A DNA stretch of 33,994 nucleotides, taken from positions 1 through 33,994 of the forward strand of contig JAJFUS010000018.1 in NCBI GenBank assembly GCA_021372295.1. Direction: 5' to 3'. The stretch comes from a bacterium (GTDB lineage Bacteria > Armatimonadota > UBA5829). Positions 1-10,835 of the stretch are shown piece after piece. Every line of letters starts with the position of its first letter. Position 1 is the stretch's first letter. A program made the position numbers and the translations under genes. The notes beneath the pieces are model-generated. The model searched no databases. It had not been told where the DNA came from and saw only the letters and a list, made by a program, of their open reading frames with translations.

Positions 1-434
1 GTGTCATTTTGCTGAACCAAAGAACGGAGAGCTTGGGCTACGATGGAAGGGCCTGAGGCATATGATTCTAAGCAGCCCCGGTTGCCACACCCACATTTTA
101 TTCCACCCGGTTCTATGATGATATGACCTAGTTCACCAGCACTCCCGTCTTTTCCAATGTATAAATTACCATCGATAACCACTCCCCCACCAATCCCGGT
201 ACCTATTGCCATGAGGATTAAGCTTTTGACATCCTTTCCTGCACCAAAACGTTTTTCAGCCAGGGTAATAGCTCGGACATCATTAATAACCGCAACCGGA
301 AGGGAAAGCTTTTCTTCTAACCACTCTTTTATTGGAATATGCTTCCATTTATTTGGAAAGTTGGGTAAAAGAAGGCATATTCCACGATTCCAATCAATTA
401 ATCCAGGAATGCCTATGCCAAGAGAATAGACTTT
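1..434 (-). CDS. ROK-family sugar kinase/regulator, N-terminally truncated and cut by window edge
   Basis: The minus-strand frame encodes the central part of a ROK (repressor, ORF, kinase) protein. A GIGIPGLID segment is followed by the phosphate-binding GTGIGGG motif and by the cysteine-rich zinc signature CGCGNRGCLE, then ESYASGPS. Family members phosphorylate glucose or related sugars in the cytoplasm, or act as sugar-responsive repressors; no DNA-binding domain is visible, so a kinase is likelier. The first 100 or so residues that a ROK protein should have (the N-terminal ATP-binding DxGGT region) are missing: the frame instead continues upstream, with no stop or start, into frr. The C-terminus lies beyond position 1. 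My hand count gives about 45% GC over the first 420 bases, lower than the adjacent frr. I read this as foreign or misjoined sequence rather than a working gene. Confidence 0.75.
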
Positions 435-989
435 GAATTCTTTGAGTTCCGCCTCTTTGGATGCGGTGTGCTTATCGACATCGACGATATACTTATCCGT
501 GAGTTTCTGGATTTTTTCCTGCTCGCGTTTCATATCGTCTTCGGAAATCTCCGAGCTTTTCTGCTGAGCCTTCAGGCGTTCATTGACATCGCGGCGGATG
601 TTGCGGATGGCGACCTTGTGGTCCTCAGACTTCTTATGAAGCTGCTTGATGAGATCTCTACGCCGCTCCTCTGTAAGGTAGGGAACATTGAGCCGGATAA
701 CTTGTCCGTCGCTTTGCGGTGTTATGCCGATGTCCGAGCTTTGGATCGCTTTCATTATCGCGTCGACCGAATTTCGATCCCACGGCGTGATAAGAAGCTG
801 CCTGGGCTCGGGAACCGATATCCCGCCCAGTTGATTGATAGGCGTCGGCGTGCCGTAGTAATCGACTTTGATCCCCTCCAGCAGCATAGGGTTGGCTCTG
901 CCGGTTCTAAGCGATGCGAAGTCGTGATCTGCGGCTTCCACCGCCTTCTGCATGCGTCTTTCAGCGTCTTGAATGATGTCTGTCGTCAA
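435..989 (-). CDS. frr: Ribosome recycling factor, lacking its own stop codon
   Basis: RRF acts with EF-G to split the post-termination ribosome in the cytoplasm. The product shows the family layout: an N-terminal helix ([20 protein letters not shown]), the [23 protein letters not shown] segment in the head region, and the helical C-terminal part with [26 protein letters not shown] chose the TTG start because it overlaps the pyrH stop in a TTGA arrangement and has a GGGGAGGAC ribosome binding site about eight bases upstream. From there to GAATTC is 185 codons, the usual family length, so the gene is essentially complete. There is no stop: the frame goes straight into ROK-kinase sequence. It is the last member of the rpsB-tsf-pyrH-frr operon seen here. 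Confidence 0.9.
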
Positions 990-1726
990 GAGTCCGTCCT
1001 CCCCCTAACAAGTGTGCCGATCGTTTCCCCTCTGGCGGCTTTCGCGATGTTGCCGCGCTGGGTTATATCGAATACCACTATGGGCAAGTTGTTCTCCATA
1101 CACAGTGTGAAAGCGGTCAGGTCCATAATACGAAGATTCCGGCTGATCGCATCCATATATGTCAGTTCGTCGAACTTCACCGCGTCTTTGTCTTTGCGCG
1201 GATCGCTCGTATATACGCCGTCGACGTTAGTCGCTTTAAGCACCGCGTCGGCCTTGATCTCAAGAGCGCGAAGCGAAGCGGCGGTGTCGGTTGTGAAAAA
1301 CGGATTTCCCGTCCCCGCCGCCAGAATCACTACCCTGCCTTTTTCCAGATGCCGGATGGCCCGCCTACGCACGAATGGCTCCGCGACTTCCGACATAGAA
1401 ATGGCGGACTGAACCCGCGTATACATGCCCTTCTTTTCGAGGGCGTCCTGCAGCGCAAGCGAGTTGATTACAGTACCGAGCATGCCCATGTAATCGCCCG
1501 TCGCGCGATCCATGCCCTGGTTGGACGCCGTTTCGCCGCGGATAATATTACCAGCGCCTATCACGACGGCCACCTGAATGCCCTGCTCGCGCGCGAGCTT
1601 AATGTCGTCGGCGATTGCTTCAATTGTGTCGGGACAGATGCCCAGTTTCTGACCACCGGAAAATGCCTGCCCCGACAGCTTCAGCAATACTCTTGTCCAT
1701 TTTCTTTCGCCGGACGGACTATTCAA
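986..1726 (-). CDS. pyrH: UMP kinase
   Basis: The product phosphorylates UMP to UDP with ATP, feeding pyrimidine nucleotide and envelope-precursor synthesis; the bacterial enzyme is a hexamer of the amino-acid-kinase fold. Visible family features are the N-terminal [11 protein letters not shown], the GAGNIIRG glycine loop, the [18 protein letters not shown] helix, the [16 protein letters not shown] nucleotide-binding stretch and the [14 protein letters not shown] loop. A longer frame opens with TTG at 1741, but the TTG at 1726 has GGAGAG seven bases before it, whereas 1741 has no good ribosome binding site, so I prefer 1726 (246 residues). Either start overlaps the end of tsf and the stop overlaps frr, which implies translational coupling. 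Confidence 0.92.
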   Translation of the reverse strand: MNSPSGERKWTRVLLKLSGQAFSGGQKLGICPDTIEAIADDIKLAREQGIQVAVVIGAGNIIRGETASNQGMDRATGDYMGMLGTVINSLALQDALEKKGMYTRVQSAISMSEVAEPFVRRRAIRHLEKGRVVILAAGTGNPFFTTDTAASLRALEIKADAVLKATNVDGVYTSDPRKDKDAVKFDELTYMDAISRNLRIMDLTAFTLCMENNLPIVVFDITQRGNIAKAARGETIGTLVRGRTDS

Positions 1727-2585
1727 CGGCAGTCTCTCCAACGCGATATCTTACGAACCTGGCGATTTTGATGTCTTCGCCGGTCTCTTTTGCCGCTTTC
1801 TTGACGAGGTCTTCAATGGTCTGATCCTCATCCTTAATGAACGCCTGCTCCAGGAGACATACGCGCGAGTAGAACTCCTTCATTCGCCCATCGACGATCC
1901 TCTCGACAATATTTTCGGGTTTGCCTTCTTTAATCGCCCACTGTCTGTGAACGTCGCGCTCTTTCTCGATGGCTTCGGCGTTGATATCTTCGCGAGTCAT
2001 ATAATCGGGATTTGCCCACGCTATGTGCATCGCGATATCTTTTGCAGCGGCAAGCGCTTCGTCGGAGGAAGAACCTTTAAGCTCCACCAACACGGCTATC
2101 TGATCGCCCATGTGCACGTAAGACCCGATTACGCCGTCGGTTGCGACCCGGTCGAACCGGGTGATGGCCAGCTTTTCGCCGATCTTGCCCATCAGTTCGT
2201 TGACCCGGTCACGAACGCTCTGACCGCCGTCAATCGACTTCTCCATCAGCGCGCCCAAATCAGCTATACCGTCAGTCTCGGCGACATATTTCGCGAGGCC
2301 TCTCGCCAACTCCACAAACTCTGGAGTTTTTGCGACGAACGTAGTCTCACAGTTGGCTTCAACCAACGCCCCGGTTTTGTTGTCCGGCGCGACATAGCAC
2401 CCGATCAGTCCTTCCGACGCGCTCTTGGTTTCTCGCTTTGCCGCGACGGCTATACCTTTTTCCCGAAGCAGGGTGACAGCCTTATCGAAATCACCATTGG
2501 TTTCGGTGAGCGCTTTTTTGCAGTCCATCATACCCGCGCCGGTCTGCTCTCTGAGTTTCTTGACCATATCGGCACTAATTGCCAT
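1719..2585 (-). CDS. tsf: Elongation factor Ts
   Basis: EF-Ts exchanges GDP for GTP on EF-Tu in the cytoplasm. The N-terminal UBA-like EF-Tu-contacting domain is clear ([20 protein letters not shown], then [16 protein letters not shown]), followed by the core subdomains with [13 protein letters not shown] and [10 protein letters not shown]. The length, 288 residues, is normal for the family. The frame is open back to a TTG at 2600, but the ATG at 2585 gives the canonical [11 protein letters not shown] start and has GGAGAG upstream, so I use 2585. It lies 64 bases downstream of rpsB and overlaps the pyrH start, in the widely conserved rpsB-tsf-pyrH-frr order. Confidence 0.95.
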   Translation of the reverse strand: MAISADMVKKLREQTGAGMMDCKKALTETNGDFDKAVTLLREKGIAVAAKRETKSASEGLIGCYVAPDNKTGALVEANCETTFVAKTPEFVELARGLAKYVAETDGIADLGALMEKSIDGGQSVRDRVNELMGKIGEKLAITRFDRVATDGVIGSYVHMGDQIAVLVELKGSSSDEALAAAKDIAMHIAWANPDYMTREDINAEAIEKERDVHRQWAIKEGKPENIVERIVDGRMKEFYSRVCLLEQAFIKDEDQTIEDLVKKAAKETGEDIKIARFVRYRVGETAVE

Positions 2586-2649
2586 TTTTACACTCTCCAA
2601 TATGTTAGCGTCACAGCAGGTGCGACGCGGTGTTTTTGATTTCTATCAG

Positions 2650-3474
2650 TTACTCGGCCAATTCGAGTTCTTCGCTCGGTGCGCCGGTTCCTTCGGCGTC
2701 GATGAAGACTTCCTCGTCCGCTACCGTCGTCTCAACTACTTCTTTTTCCTCGACGACTTCCGCCACTTCCTCAACAACTTCTTCAACCAGTGGTCTGACT
2801 TCGAGTATGGCCTCGGAGAGTTTGCCGGAGATCAGCTTGATGGCGCGGATTGCGTCATCATTGCCGGGAATCACGTAATCGACCTCGTCCGGGTCGCAGT
2901 TGGTATCGACAATCGCGACGACTGGAATCTCGAGCTTACGAGCTTCCAAAAGCGCGATGCGCTCTTTTTTCAGGTCGACAATATAGATAACGCTCGGCAG
3001 CTTAGGCATATCTTTGATGCCGCCCAGGAAGCGTTCCAGCTTGTCGCGCATCTCACGCATTTTGGCGGCTTCTTTTTTGGTGAGTTGCTCAAAAACGCCG
3101 TCGGCTTCCATCTTCTCAAGCTCTCTGAGCTTTGAAATTCGAGTCTGGATTGTGCGATAGTTTGTGAGCATTCCGCCAAGCCATCTCTGATTGACGAAAT
3201 ACATTCCGCACTGCCTAGCCGATGATTCCACTGCTTCCTGAGCTTGCTTCTTGGTTCCGACAAATAGCACGTCGCCGCCGTCTGCGACAATGTCCTGGAT
3301 AAACTTGCGCGCATCCTCGAAGAGTTTCAGGGTCTGATGCAGATCGATGATGTAAATGCCGTTGCGTCCCCCGTAGATGTATCTTTTCATCTTGGGGTTC
3401 CAGCGATGGGTGCGATGTCCGAAGTGAACTCCGGCTTCCAGCAGTTCCTTCATTGTGATTGCAGGCAAATTCAT
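2650..3474 (-). CDS. rpsB: 30S ribosomal protein S2 with acidic C-terminal tail
   Basis: S2 binds late to the 30S subunit and helps recruit S1. The sequence has the standard start [22 protein letters not shown], the [17 protein letters not shown] helix, the [13 protein letters not shown] signature and the [25 protein letters not shown] signature near residue 200. AGGAGG lies four bases before the ATG. The body ends near residue 228; the remaining 45 residues are an acidic tail rich in Glu and Val. S2 tails vary between phyla, so this is not evidence of a second domain. It is the first gene of the translation operon and has its own promoter and a leader hairpin upstream. Confidence 0.95.
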   Translation of the reverse strand: MNLPAITMKELLEAGVHFGHRTHRWNPKMKRYIYGGRNGIYIIDLHQTLKLFEDARKFIQDIVADGGDVLFVGTKKQAQEAVESSARQCGMYFVNQRWLGGMLTNYRTIQTRISKLRELEKMEADGVFEQLTKKEAAKMREMRDKLERFLGGIKDMPKLPSVIYIVDLKKERIALLEARKLEIPVVAIVDTNCDPDEVDYVIPGNDDAIRAIKLISGKLSEAILEVRPLVEEVVEEVAEVVEEKEVVETTVADEEVFIDAEGTGAPSEELELAE

Positions 3475-3523
3475 GTCCTCCTGTAAGGTTAGTTTCTTCC
3501 CGGCTCGTCATTCCAAGACGCTA

Positions 3524-3540
3524 TTCCGCACTCGGCGGAA
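3524..3540 (-). promoter_or_regulatory. Hairpin in the rpsB 5' leader
   Basis: TTCCGC and GCGGAA form a perfect six-base-pair stem around a five-base loop, inside the roughly 105-base leader between the predicted transcript start and the rpsB start codon. S2 synthesis is autoregulated through a leader RNA in some bacteria, so this could be a protein-binding structure. I see no match to a known S2 leader consensus. The hairpin itself is seen directly; its role is inference. Confidence 0.45.
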
Positions 3541-3587
3541 CACCCACGCCCACGGTCAGAGACGGTGTGTTTTTGCCAAACTGAAAA

Positions 3588-3617
3588 ATAATACCATATA
3601 AGGGCAAGTATAGTCAA
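3588..3617 (-). promoter_or_regulatory. Sigma-70 promoter of the rpsB operon
   Basis: On the minus strand TTGACT (3617-3612) is separated by 18 bases from TATTAT (3593-3588), and TGG before the -10 box gives an extended -10. It points toward rpsB and leaves a leader of about 105 bases. This is the only strong promoter between the M50 protease gene and rpsB. Confidence 0.75.
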
Positions 3618-3771
3618 TGAGCAGTGGAATTGGATCAACTGAGGTTGTTTTCTTGTGGAGCCCAGAGGCAGAGCCCCAGATCTTCCCACATTTGACATAT
3701 ACGCGGATCTACACGTGTGCTTGTCAAAATTGTAAAAATGATTTGAGGGCTTCACCCCAAAATAGAACTTA
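3618..3771. repeat. Intergenic stretch with remnants of a GC-rich palindromic repeat
   Basis: No gene is visible here. Read on the minus strand it holds GGGGCTCTGCC (3677-3667) and GGGGTGAAGCCCTC (3758-3745). These resemble two parts of the palindrome-rich spacer at 16309-16479 (GGGGCTCTGCCCC and GAGGGTGAACCCCTC). I interpret the stretch as a degraded copy of the same intergenic element. No clear intrinsic terminator for the M50 gene is present. Confidence 0.4.
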
Positions 3772-4890
3772 TCAGAACAGCTTGAGCTTGGTTTGAATCA
3801 GCCTGAACACGGATTCGCGTCCCACGGTGCCCTTTAGGTGTTCGTCCTCTACGACCATCAGTCGGCAGACGTTGCCTGGAGCGAGTTTGGTAAGTGCGAC
3901 CCATGCGTCGTCGTCGGCAGTGACCTTGTATGCTCCGTCTATGCGATGCATAATGTTTCCGACTGTGGCGCGTTCCCATTGGTCGGATGAAATTGTGCGC
4001 ACCTCTTCAGCTCCGACGACTCCGACGACATGGTCGTCCTCCATAACCGGGTAGCACGAGAACTCATGGCGCAGAAGCTGTTCATCCACGAACTGCCTCA
4101 CACTCAGTCCTGCTGAGACCTCGGGGACGTCGGTGGTCATTACTTGATCGATCCGCACACCGGAGAGCGCCTGACGCATCAATAGCTGCTCGTAACTCTG
4201 CCTGGCGGCTCCGGTGAGGAACCACCCGATGAATATCAACCACAACCCGCCTATGAGATTGCCGCCGAGGATCATGAAAAATCCGAACGCCATCATCGCG
4301 TAGCCGAAGCCCTGGCCTGAATACGATGCCCATTGGGTTGCCCTGGCAAGATCGTTTGTGGCTCCCCATATCATAGAGCGCAGCACACGCCCGCCGTCGA
4401 GTGGGAACCCCGGGACCAGGTTGAACACGCCCAGGAGCAAATTGATAAACGCGAGATACCCTAGCACGGCGACTATCGGTACCGGCCAACGCGTTGCTTC
4501 GCCGATTCCTCCCAAAACATAGAACAATCCTGCCAGCGCAAAGCTCATCACCGGACCAACTATTGCCATCCAGAACTCTTCGCGTGCCGACTTCGGCTCG
4601 TCGGTCATTTGCGACACTCCTCCAAAGAGGAATAGCGTAATCCCACTTACCTCGGTTCCGTATCTACGCGAGACGACGCTGTGGCTCAGCTCATGCACCA
4701 GCACGGAGGCGAACAGCAAAAGCGCCGCAAGCACGCCCATCCCCCAGTTTGTCGCCACATTGAGTTCTGGGTAGAATCGCGGAAAATACCCGCTGGCAAG
4801 CGTATATACCACTAGGAAGAATATCAGCAGCCACGACCAGTCTATGCTTATCTCGAAGCCGAGCACTCGGCCGATCTTGATTTGGCCCAT
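3772..4890 (-). CDS. Site-2-type M50 membrane metalloprotease with CBS domains
   Basis: This is an integral-membrane zinc protease of the S2P/SpoIVFB type, which cuts transmembrane segments of regulators such as anti-sigma factors. The zinc motif HELSH is at residues 66-70 in a membrane helix and the third ligand motif NLVPGFPLDGGR at 157-168. Around them are about six hydrophobic segments (15-34, 50-65, 105-128, 137-157, 196-212, 214-227). Two C-terminal CBS modules follow (roughly 245-300 and 308-368), a combination known in cyanobacterial and actinobacterial family members, where CBS domains may sense nucleotides. GAGGAG lies eight bases before the ATG. The gene is transcribed alone, divergent from rex. 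The anti-sigma factor at 18357-19025 is a conceivable substrate, but nothing in the sequence links the two. Confidence 0.9.
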   Translation of the reverse strand: MGQIKIGRVLGFEISIDWSWLLIFFLVVYTLASGYFPRFYPELNVATNWGMGVLAALLLFASVLVHELSHSVVSRRYGTEVSGITLFLFGGVSQMTDEPKSAREEFWMAIVGPVMSFALAGLFYVLGGIGEATRWPVPIVAVLGYLAFINLLLGVFNLVPGFPLDGGRVLRSMIWGATNDLARATQWASYSGQGFGYAMMAFGFFMILGGNLIGGLWLIFIGWFLTGAARQSYEQLLMRQALSGVRIDQVMTTDVPEVSAGLSVRQFVDEQLLRHEFSCYPVMEDDHVVGVVGAEEVRTISSDQWERATVGNIMHRIDGAYKVTADDDAWVALTKLAPGNVCRLMVVEDEHLKGTVGRESVFRLIQTKLKLF

Positions 4891-5004
4891 ATAACAATCT
4901 CCTCGAAGACAGAAGTTAGAGATTGAAACCCCTTCATCATATTGGATTTACCCAAGTGGGCGCTCATAACAAACTCAGCTAGTGTTGAGCTGTCTGATTA
5001 TGTA

Positions 5005-5033
5005 TTGCATTGAGTTTACCCGTCTGGTATACT
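5005..5033 (+). promoter_or_regulatory. Sigma-70 promoter of rex
   Basis: TTGCAT (5005-5010) and TATACT (5028-5033) are 17 bases apart, the ideal spacing. The predicted transcript start, near 5040, falls inside the Rex operator that follows, so a bound repressor would block initiation. Confidence 0.75.
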
Positions 5034-5037
5034 TCAA

Positions 5038-5055
5038 TTGTGCAATAATTCACAA
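5038..5055 (+). promoter_or_regulatory. Rex operator (autoregulatory)
   Basis: The 18 bases TTGTGCAATAATTCACAA match the Rex consensus TTGTGAA-N4-TTCACAA at 13 of 14 defined positions. It sits directly downstream of the -10 box and 15 bases before the rex ATG. Rex proteins release such sites when the NADH/NAD+ ratio rises, so this predicts redox-sensitive autorepression. The sequence match is direct; the function follows from family knowledge. Confidence 0.85.
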
Positions 5056-5070
5056 GGATGGATTTATCCT

Positions 5071-5699
5071 ATGCCCGACGGCATAAAAGTGCCGATGCCC
5101 ACACTTGAGCGGCTGGCCACTTATTTTAGCGTTCTCACCGATCTCAAGGTCAGGAACATCGAGACCATATCATCCGCCGATATCGAAACGCGGACGGGCG
5201 TCAATGCGGCTCAGTTCAGGAAAGACCTTTCGTATTTCGGCGAATTCGGACGTCCGGGCATAGGCTACAACGTAATTGAGCTGTGTTCGCGCATCAGCCG
5301 GATATTGAAACTTGAAAAGACGCAACCGGTGGTAATTGTGGGCGCGGGCAACCTTGGTTCGGCGCTTGCGGGCTATCAGCCGTTGAGGGCGGAAAACTTT
5401 CGGATAGTTGCCGTGTTCGACAGCAATCCCAGGAAGATCGGCGCGCAACTCTGGTCGCTTACGATCAAGGACGTTGCAAATATTGTCGAGGAAAACAAGA
5501 CTCTTAAGGCGAAGATAGGGATCGTGGCGGTTCCGGCGTCAGTCGCTCAGGAGGTTGCCGACAGACTCGTAAAGGCGAAAGTCTCAACAATCCTCAACTT
5601 CGCCCCCACCATGCTCCGCCTTCCCGAGGGAGTGACAGTGCGCAATGTCGATTTTGTGCAGGAACTCGCGGTGCTGTCGTTCCATCTGCCTGAAAACGG

Positions 5700-5703
<4 letters not shown>
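5071..5703 (+). CDS. rex: Redox-sensing transcriptional repressor Rex
   Basis: Rex is a dimeric repressor that senses the NADH/NAD+ ratio. Residues 1-75 form the winged-helix domain, with the diagnostic FRKDLSYFGEFGRPGIGY at 49-66; residues 80-210 form a Rossmann domain with VVIVGAGNLGSAL (87-99) and the acidic end of the second strand at VFDSNP. At 210 residues it has the usual length. The frame is open back to a TTG at 5038, but that codon is the first half of the operator, and ATG 5071, preceded by AAGGAT, gives the typical short N-terminus. It stands alone and overlaps the end of proB on the other strand by four bases. Confidence 0.95.
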
Positions 5704-8118
<2,415 letters not shown>

Positions 8119-8141
8119 CTACCACGCCCCGCAAACGTGCG

Positions 8142-8178
8142 AAAAGGGGAGATGTCCCAGAGCCTGGATCATCTCCCC
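8142..8178 (-). terminator. Intrinsic terminator of rplU-rpmA
   Basis: On the minus strand GGGGAGATG (8178-8170) pairs perfectly with CATCTCCCC (8154-8146) around a 15-base loop and is followed by TTTT. It lies about 30 bases after the rpmA stop and 50 bases before the obgE start, so it separates the two. Confidence 0.85.
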
Positions 8179-8209
8179 CATAAAAAACAAATCGTTTTCA
8201 GCGATTTAC

Positions 8210-8467
8210 TTAACCCGCTTCGGGATAAACGCTGACCTTGCGCCTGCCGCTGGCGGTCTCGAACTTGACGAAGCCGTCGATCAGGGAGAACAGCGTATCG
8301 TCCTTGCCCTTCTTGACGTTCGTTCCAGGATGCAGCGGAGTGCCGCGTTGACGAACCAGAATACTTCCGGCAGTTACTTTTTCACCGGCAAACTCTTTGA
8401 CACCCAAGTGCTGCGGGTTAGAGTCTCTGCCGTTTCGAGTACTACCCATACCTTTTTTATGCGCCAT
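8210..8467 (-). CDS. rpmA: 50S ribosomal protein L27
   Basis: L27 reaches the peptidyl-transferase centre with its N-terminus and supports tRNA placement. The start [16 protein letters not shown] and the core [22 protein letters not shown] are diagnostic; 85 residues is the usual size. It starts directly with MAHKK, without the N-terminal extension that the protease Prp removes in Firmicutes, and no prp gene lies between rplU and rpmA. It is co-transcribed with rplU across a 64-base spacer containing a short GC hairpin. Confidence 0.96.
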   Translation of the reverse strand: MAHKKGMGSTRNGRDSNPQHLGVKEFAGEKVTAGSILVRQRGTPLHPGTNVKKGKDDTLFSLIDGFVKFETASGRRKVSVYPEAG

Positions 8468-8489
8468 GATATATACCTCTGATTACGAG

Positions 8490-8502
8490 CCCCCAGTGGG
8501 GG
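8490..8502 (-). promoter_or_regulatory. Short GC hairpin between rplU and rpmA
   Basis: CCCCC and GGGGG pair around a three-base loop, 23 bases upstream of the rpmA start codon. No T-tract follows on the minus strand, so it is not a terminator. It could tune the rplU:rpmA ratio or protect an mRNA end. The function is not visible in the sequence. Confidence 0.35.
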
Positions 8503-8531
8503 TTATCCACTAATTTCGATAAAAGACTTAA

Positions 8532-8843
8532 TTAGCTCTTGATTTCGGTGATGGCCACGGACGTAAGGTACTGCCTGTGACCGTAACGCCTGTGAGAATC
8601 CTTCTTTGGTTTGTATGTGAAGCCTCTGACCTTGCGGCCCTTGTAATGCCTGGTCACTTTGCCCACAACCTTGGCTCCCGGCACGTATGGGGAACCAATG
8701 TTGACTCCCTTATCATCGGAGACAAGCATGACTTCGTTTATAATAATCTCTTCGCCCTCTGAGACGTCAAGTCTGTTGACGGCGATAACGTCATTTTGCG
8801 AAACCCGGTATTGTTTACCGCCGGCTTTGATTATGGCGTACAC
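8532..8843 (-). CDS. rplU: 50S ribosomal protein L21
   Basis: L21 is an early-assembling 23S rRNA-binding protein. The start VYAIIKAGGKQYRVSQND and the conserved end VRGFTYKPKKDSHRRYGHRQ are family signatures. The frame stays open upstream to 8906, but the GTG at 8843 gives exactly the family length (103 residues), with a GGGGG ribosome binding site seven bases before it. The extra 21 upstream codons would overlap the leader hairpin. It is the first gene of the rplU-rpmA unit and has a near-consensus promoter. Confidence 0.94.
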   Translation of the reverse strand: MYAIIKAGGKQYRVSQNDVIAVNRLDVSEGEEIIINEVMLVSDDKGVNIGSPYVPGAKVVGKVTRHYKGRKVRGFTYKPKKDSHRRYGHRQYLTSVAITEIKS

Positions 8844-8879
8844 TTCGAACCCCCGTTGCAATATAATCGGACTGTAAAA

Positions 8880-8895
8880 TTGGGCATTATCCCAA
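8880..8895 (-). promoter_or_regulatory. Hairpin in the rplU leader
   Basis: TTGGG and CCCAA pair around a six-base loop in the roughly 60-base leader of rplU. Ribosomal protein leaders often bind their own product, but I do not recognise a known L21 leader motif, so the role is speculative. Confidence 0.35.
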
Positions 8896-8908
8896 AGACG
8901 AACCACTT

Positions 8909-8937
8909 ATATTATCACGAGTGTTCGGCTTTGTCAA
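8909..8937 (-). promoter_or_regulatory. Near-consensus sigma-70 promoter of rplU-rpmA
   Basis: TTGACA (8937-8932) and TAATAT (8914-8909) are exactly 17 bases apart on the minus strand. It lies between the end of cysK and rplU and is among the best promoter matches in the window. Confidence 0.85.
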
Positions 8938-8969
8938 TAGCGAATCGGCGGCGATTCCGGCCGCCATTC

Positions 8970-9938
8970 TCAAATAACTCCGTTCTTCTCCAAGCCCTCA
9001 AAGAGCGTGCTCATATATCGCTCTGCGGCGTCCGGCAGAATCACGACTATCTTCTTGCCCTCGAATTCGTCGGTGCGCGCGATTCGGTCAGCGACAGCCA
9101 TCGCTGCGCCGCAGGATATTCCGGCCAGGATGCCTTCCTCGCGAGGGAGCCGCCGGGCGTATTCGATGGCTTCATCACTTACGACGGTTTCCACGCGGTC
9201 GACCAGAGACAAATCCAGCACGTCCGGCACGAACCCCGCGCCTATTCCTTGAATTTTGTGCGCACCGGTTTTGATTGTCTGGTTGAGCACTGTTTGGGTG
9301 AGCACGGGCGACTCGGCGGGCTCTACGGCAATGGAAGTGATCTGCTTTCCCTTCACGCATTTCAAGAAACGTGATATTCCAGTGATGGTGCCGCCCGTTC
9401 CAACGCCTGACACGATGACGTCCACATTGCCGTCGGTGTCTTCCCATATCTCGGGACCTGTCGTTTCCTCGTGTATCGCTGGATTGGCGGGATTCTTGAA
9501 CTGCTGGGGCATGAAAAACTTGTCCGGGTCGCTATCGACGATTTGCTGGGCGCGGTCGATAGCCCCCTTCATTCCGAGTGAGCCGTCGGTTAGTTCCAGT
9601 TTAGCGCCCAGAGCCATCAGCACCTTGCGCCGTTCGATGCTCATAGTCTCGGGCATTGTGAGTATCACCGGGTAGCCTCTAGCCGCGCCCACCATAGCCA
9701 GCGCGATGCCGGTATTGCCGCTGGTTGGCTCGACAATGGCTTTGCCGTGGCGCAGCGAGCCGTCCATTTCGGCGGCCCATACCATAGACGCTCCGACCCT
9801 GCACTTCACCGAATAGGCGGGGTTGCGTCCCTCTATTTTAGCCAGCACAGTGGCCTTTGCGCCCACAGTGATCCGGTTTATTCTCACAAGAGGCGTATGC
9901 CCGATGCTATATGAATTGTCCTCAAACCAACCAGCCAT
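8970..9938 (-). CDS. cysK: Cysteine synthase (O-acetylserine sulfhydrylase), CysK type
   Basis: This PLP enzyme makes cysteine from O-acetylserine and sulfide in the cytoplasm. The PLP lysine is K45 in [12 protein letters not shown], the substrate loop is [12 protein letters not shown], and the phosphate-binding loop is [11 protein letters not shown]. The C-terminus [15 protein letters not shown] matches the CysK subfamily rather than cystathionine beta-synthase. Length, 322 residues, is normal. AAGGAG lies six bases before the ATG, and an extended -10 promoter box lies about 60 bases upstream. No cysE is seen nearby. I cannot exclude use of other acceptors such as O-phosphoserine, but the motifs favour O-acetylserine. 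Confidence 0.93.
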   Translation of the reverse strand: MAGWFEDNSYSIGHTPLVRINRITVGAKATVLAKIEGRNPAYSVKCRVGASMVWAAEMDGSLRHGKAIVEPTSGNTGIALAMVGAARGYPVILTMPETMSIERRKVLMALGAKLELTDGSLGMKGAIDRAQQIVDSDPDKFFMPQQFKNPANPAIHEETTGPEIWEDTDGNVDVIVSGVGTGGTITGISRFLKCVKGKQITSIAVEPAESPVLTQTVLNQTIKTGAHKIQGIGAGFVPDVLDLSLVDRVETVVSDEAIEYARRLPREEGILAGISCGAAMAVADRIARTDEFEGKKIVVILPDAAERYMSTLFEGLEKNGVI

Positions 9939-9995
9939 GGCAAGCTCCTTTAATGATTGAGAGTAGAGAGCCCAGATGCCCTTCAGTGTGTATTT

Positions 9996-10004
9996 ATTAT
10001 ACCA
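9996..10004 (-). promoter_or_regulatory. Extended -10 promoter of cysK
   Basis: TGGTATAAT on the minus strand is a perfect -10 box with an extended TGn motif. The -35 zone overlaps the stop codon of the preceding gene and matches the consensus poorly, as is usual for extended -10 promoters. It gives a leader of about 50 bases. Confidence 0.65.
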
Positions 10005-10019
10005 CTTGAGCAGTCGGGC

Positions 10020-10652
10020 TCATAGTGTCGCTCCCCACTGCACGTTCAGCAGATATCCGTTGCCGCTTGTGTCCGAATTGCCGACCAGTCCCGCAAAGTT
10101 GACCGACCAGCCTGTCATGCCGCCTGCCACAAACCCTAAGGTGAACCAGTTGCCGGAGCCGGATATGTAATCGGTCTGCAGCACGAATAGTTTTCCGTAG
10201 AATTTCTCCGCGCCAAACATAGCGCGAGCCGTGCCATATGTGTCTATAATACCGAAATGCAGCCGCGCAGCCGGAAAGGTTTTGCATGTGGCTACATAAG
10301 GCTGGCTCGAAAGGTTTGTGCCTGCGTTTTGAATGCCGACCGCAACTGCCGGTGTGTGACCAGATTCGTCGAAAATACGATACTTAAAGTTGAGGAGTGT
10401 CTCACGGTCGCCACTGAGCGTCAGGTCAGCTCCGAACTCGAACCTGCCGCCGATGCCATACTCCGTCTCAAGAAGATTTACGGTCACGCTGCCGTCTGCC
10501 GGCCATACGATGGCGTTGTAATATCCTATTATGCCTATCCCGGCACGAAGCGTATCGGTAGTCGGGATAAGGTTCAGGGTCGTCGGCTCGGCATTCACAA
10601 TTCCGTATGATGCCGCAATGAGCCCTAAAGAGATTATCGTGAGACGCGCCAT
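10020..10652 (-). CDS. Secreted protein, probable outer-membrane beta-barrel, function unknown
   Basis: The product has a clear signal peptide (MARLTIISLGLIAASYGIVNA, cleavage likely before EP). About 190 residues follow that alternate polar and hydrophobic positions with many aromatic and glycine residues, for example GGRFEFGADLTLSG, AARLHFGIIDTYG, GKLFVLQTDYISG and NWFTLGFVAGGM. This pattern suits amphipathic beta-strands of a small barrel, and an outer membrane would follow from that, but the C-terminus does not end in Phe. I do not recognise the family. The frame is open to 10712, but ATG 10652 starts the signal peptide and has AAGGAC six bases upstream. It sits upstream of cysK on the same strand, with cysK having its own promoter. 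Confidence 0.7.
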   Translation of the reverse strand: MARLTIISLGLIAASYGIVNAEPTTLNLIPTTDTLRAGIGIIGYYNAIVWPADGSVTVNLLETEYGIGGRFEFGADLTLSGDRETLLNFKYRIFDESGHTPAVAVGIQNAGTNLSSQPYVATCKTFPAARLHFGIIDTYGTARAMFGAEKFYGKLFVLQTDYISGSGNWFTLGFVAGGMTGWSVNFAGLVGNSDTSGNGYLLNVQWGATL

Positions 10653-10698
10653 TGGATTGTCCTTTATGGCTGTGTGTTGAAAACACGGAAACTTATTG

Positions 10699-10718
10699 TG
10701 GTTCTGCCCCAATCCTCG
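10699..10718 (+). repeat. Short remnant of the GC-rich intergenic element
   Basis: TGGTTCTGCCCCAATCCTCG resembles the beginning of the palindromic spacer at 16311-16331 (GGGGCTCTGCCCCAATCCCCG), sharing CTGCCCCAATCC. It lies in the divergent 281-base gap between the barrel-like protein and the RCC1 protein. That gap otherwise shows only the promoter at 10836-10864. Confidence 0.35.
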
Positions 10719-10835
10719 TTAATGTAAGCGTTGGGATGACGAAGGAGTTCACCTGCCAGATAATGCACATGTGGTTTGCGATTGATGCCTCCCAAATTTG
10801 CAACAATTCACATTCGTCAAGCTTTACTTCATGCG

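Noticed and set aside
468..1412. 314-codon open frame on the plus strand
   Set aside because: It lies opposite frr and pyrH, which have strong family signatures; the frame has no recognisable product or ribosome binding site.
8820..8850. tRNA T-loop-like GGTTCGAA near 8830-8840
   Set aside because: It is the rplU ribosome-binding region; no acceptor or anticodon stems surround it.
9939..10019. S-box or T-box leader before cysK
   Set aside because: The leader is only about 50 bases, with no terminator/antiterminator pair or T-box sequence.
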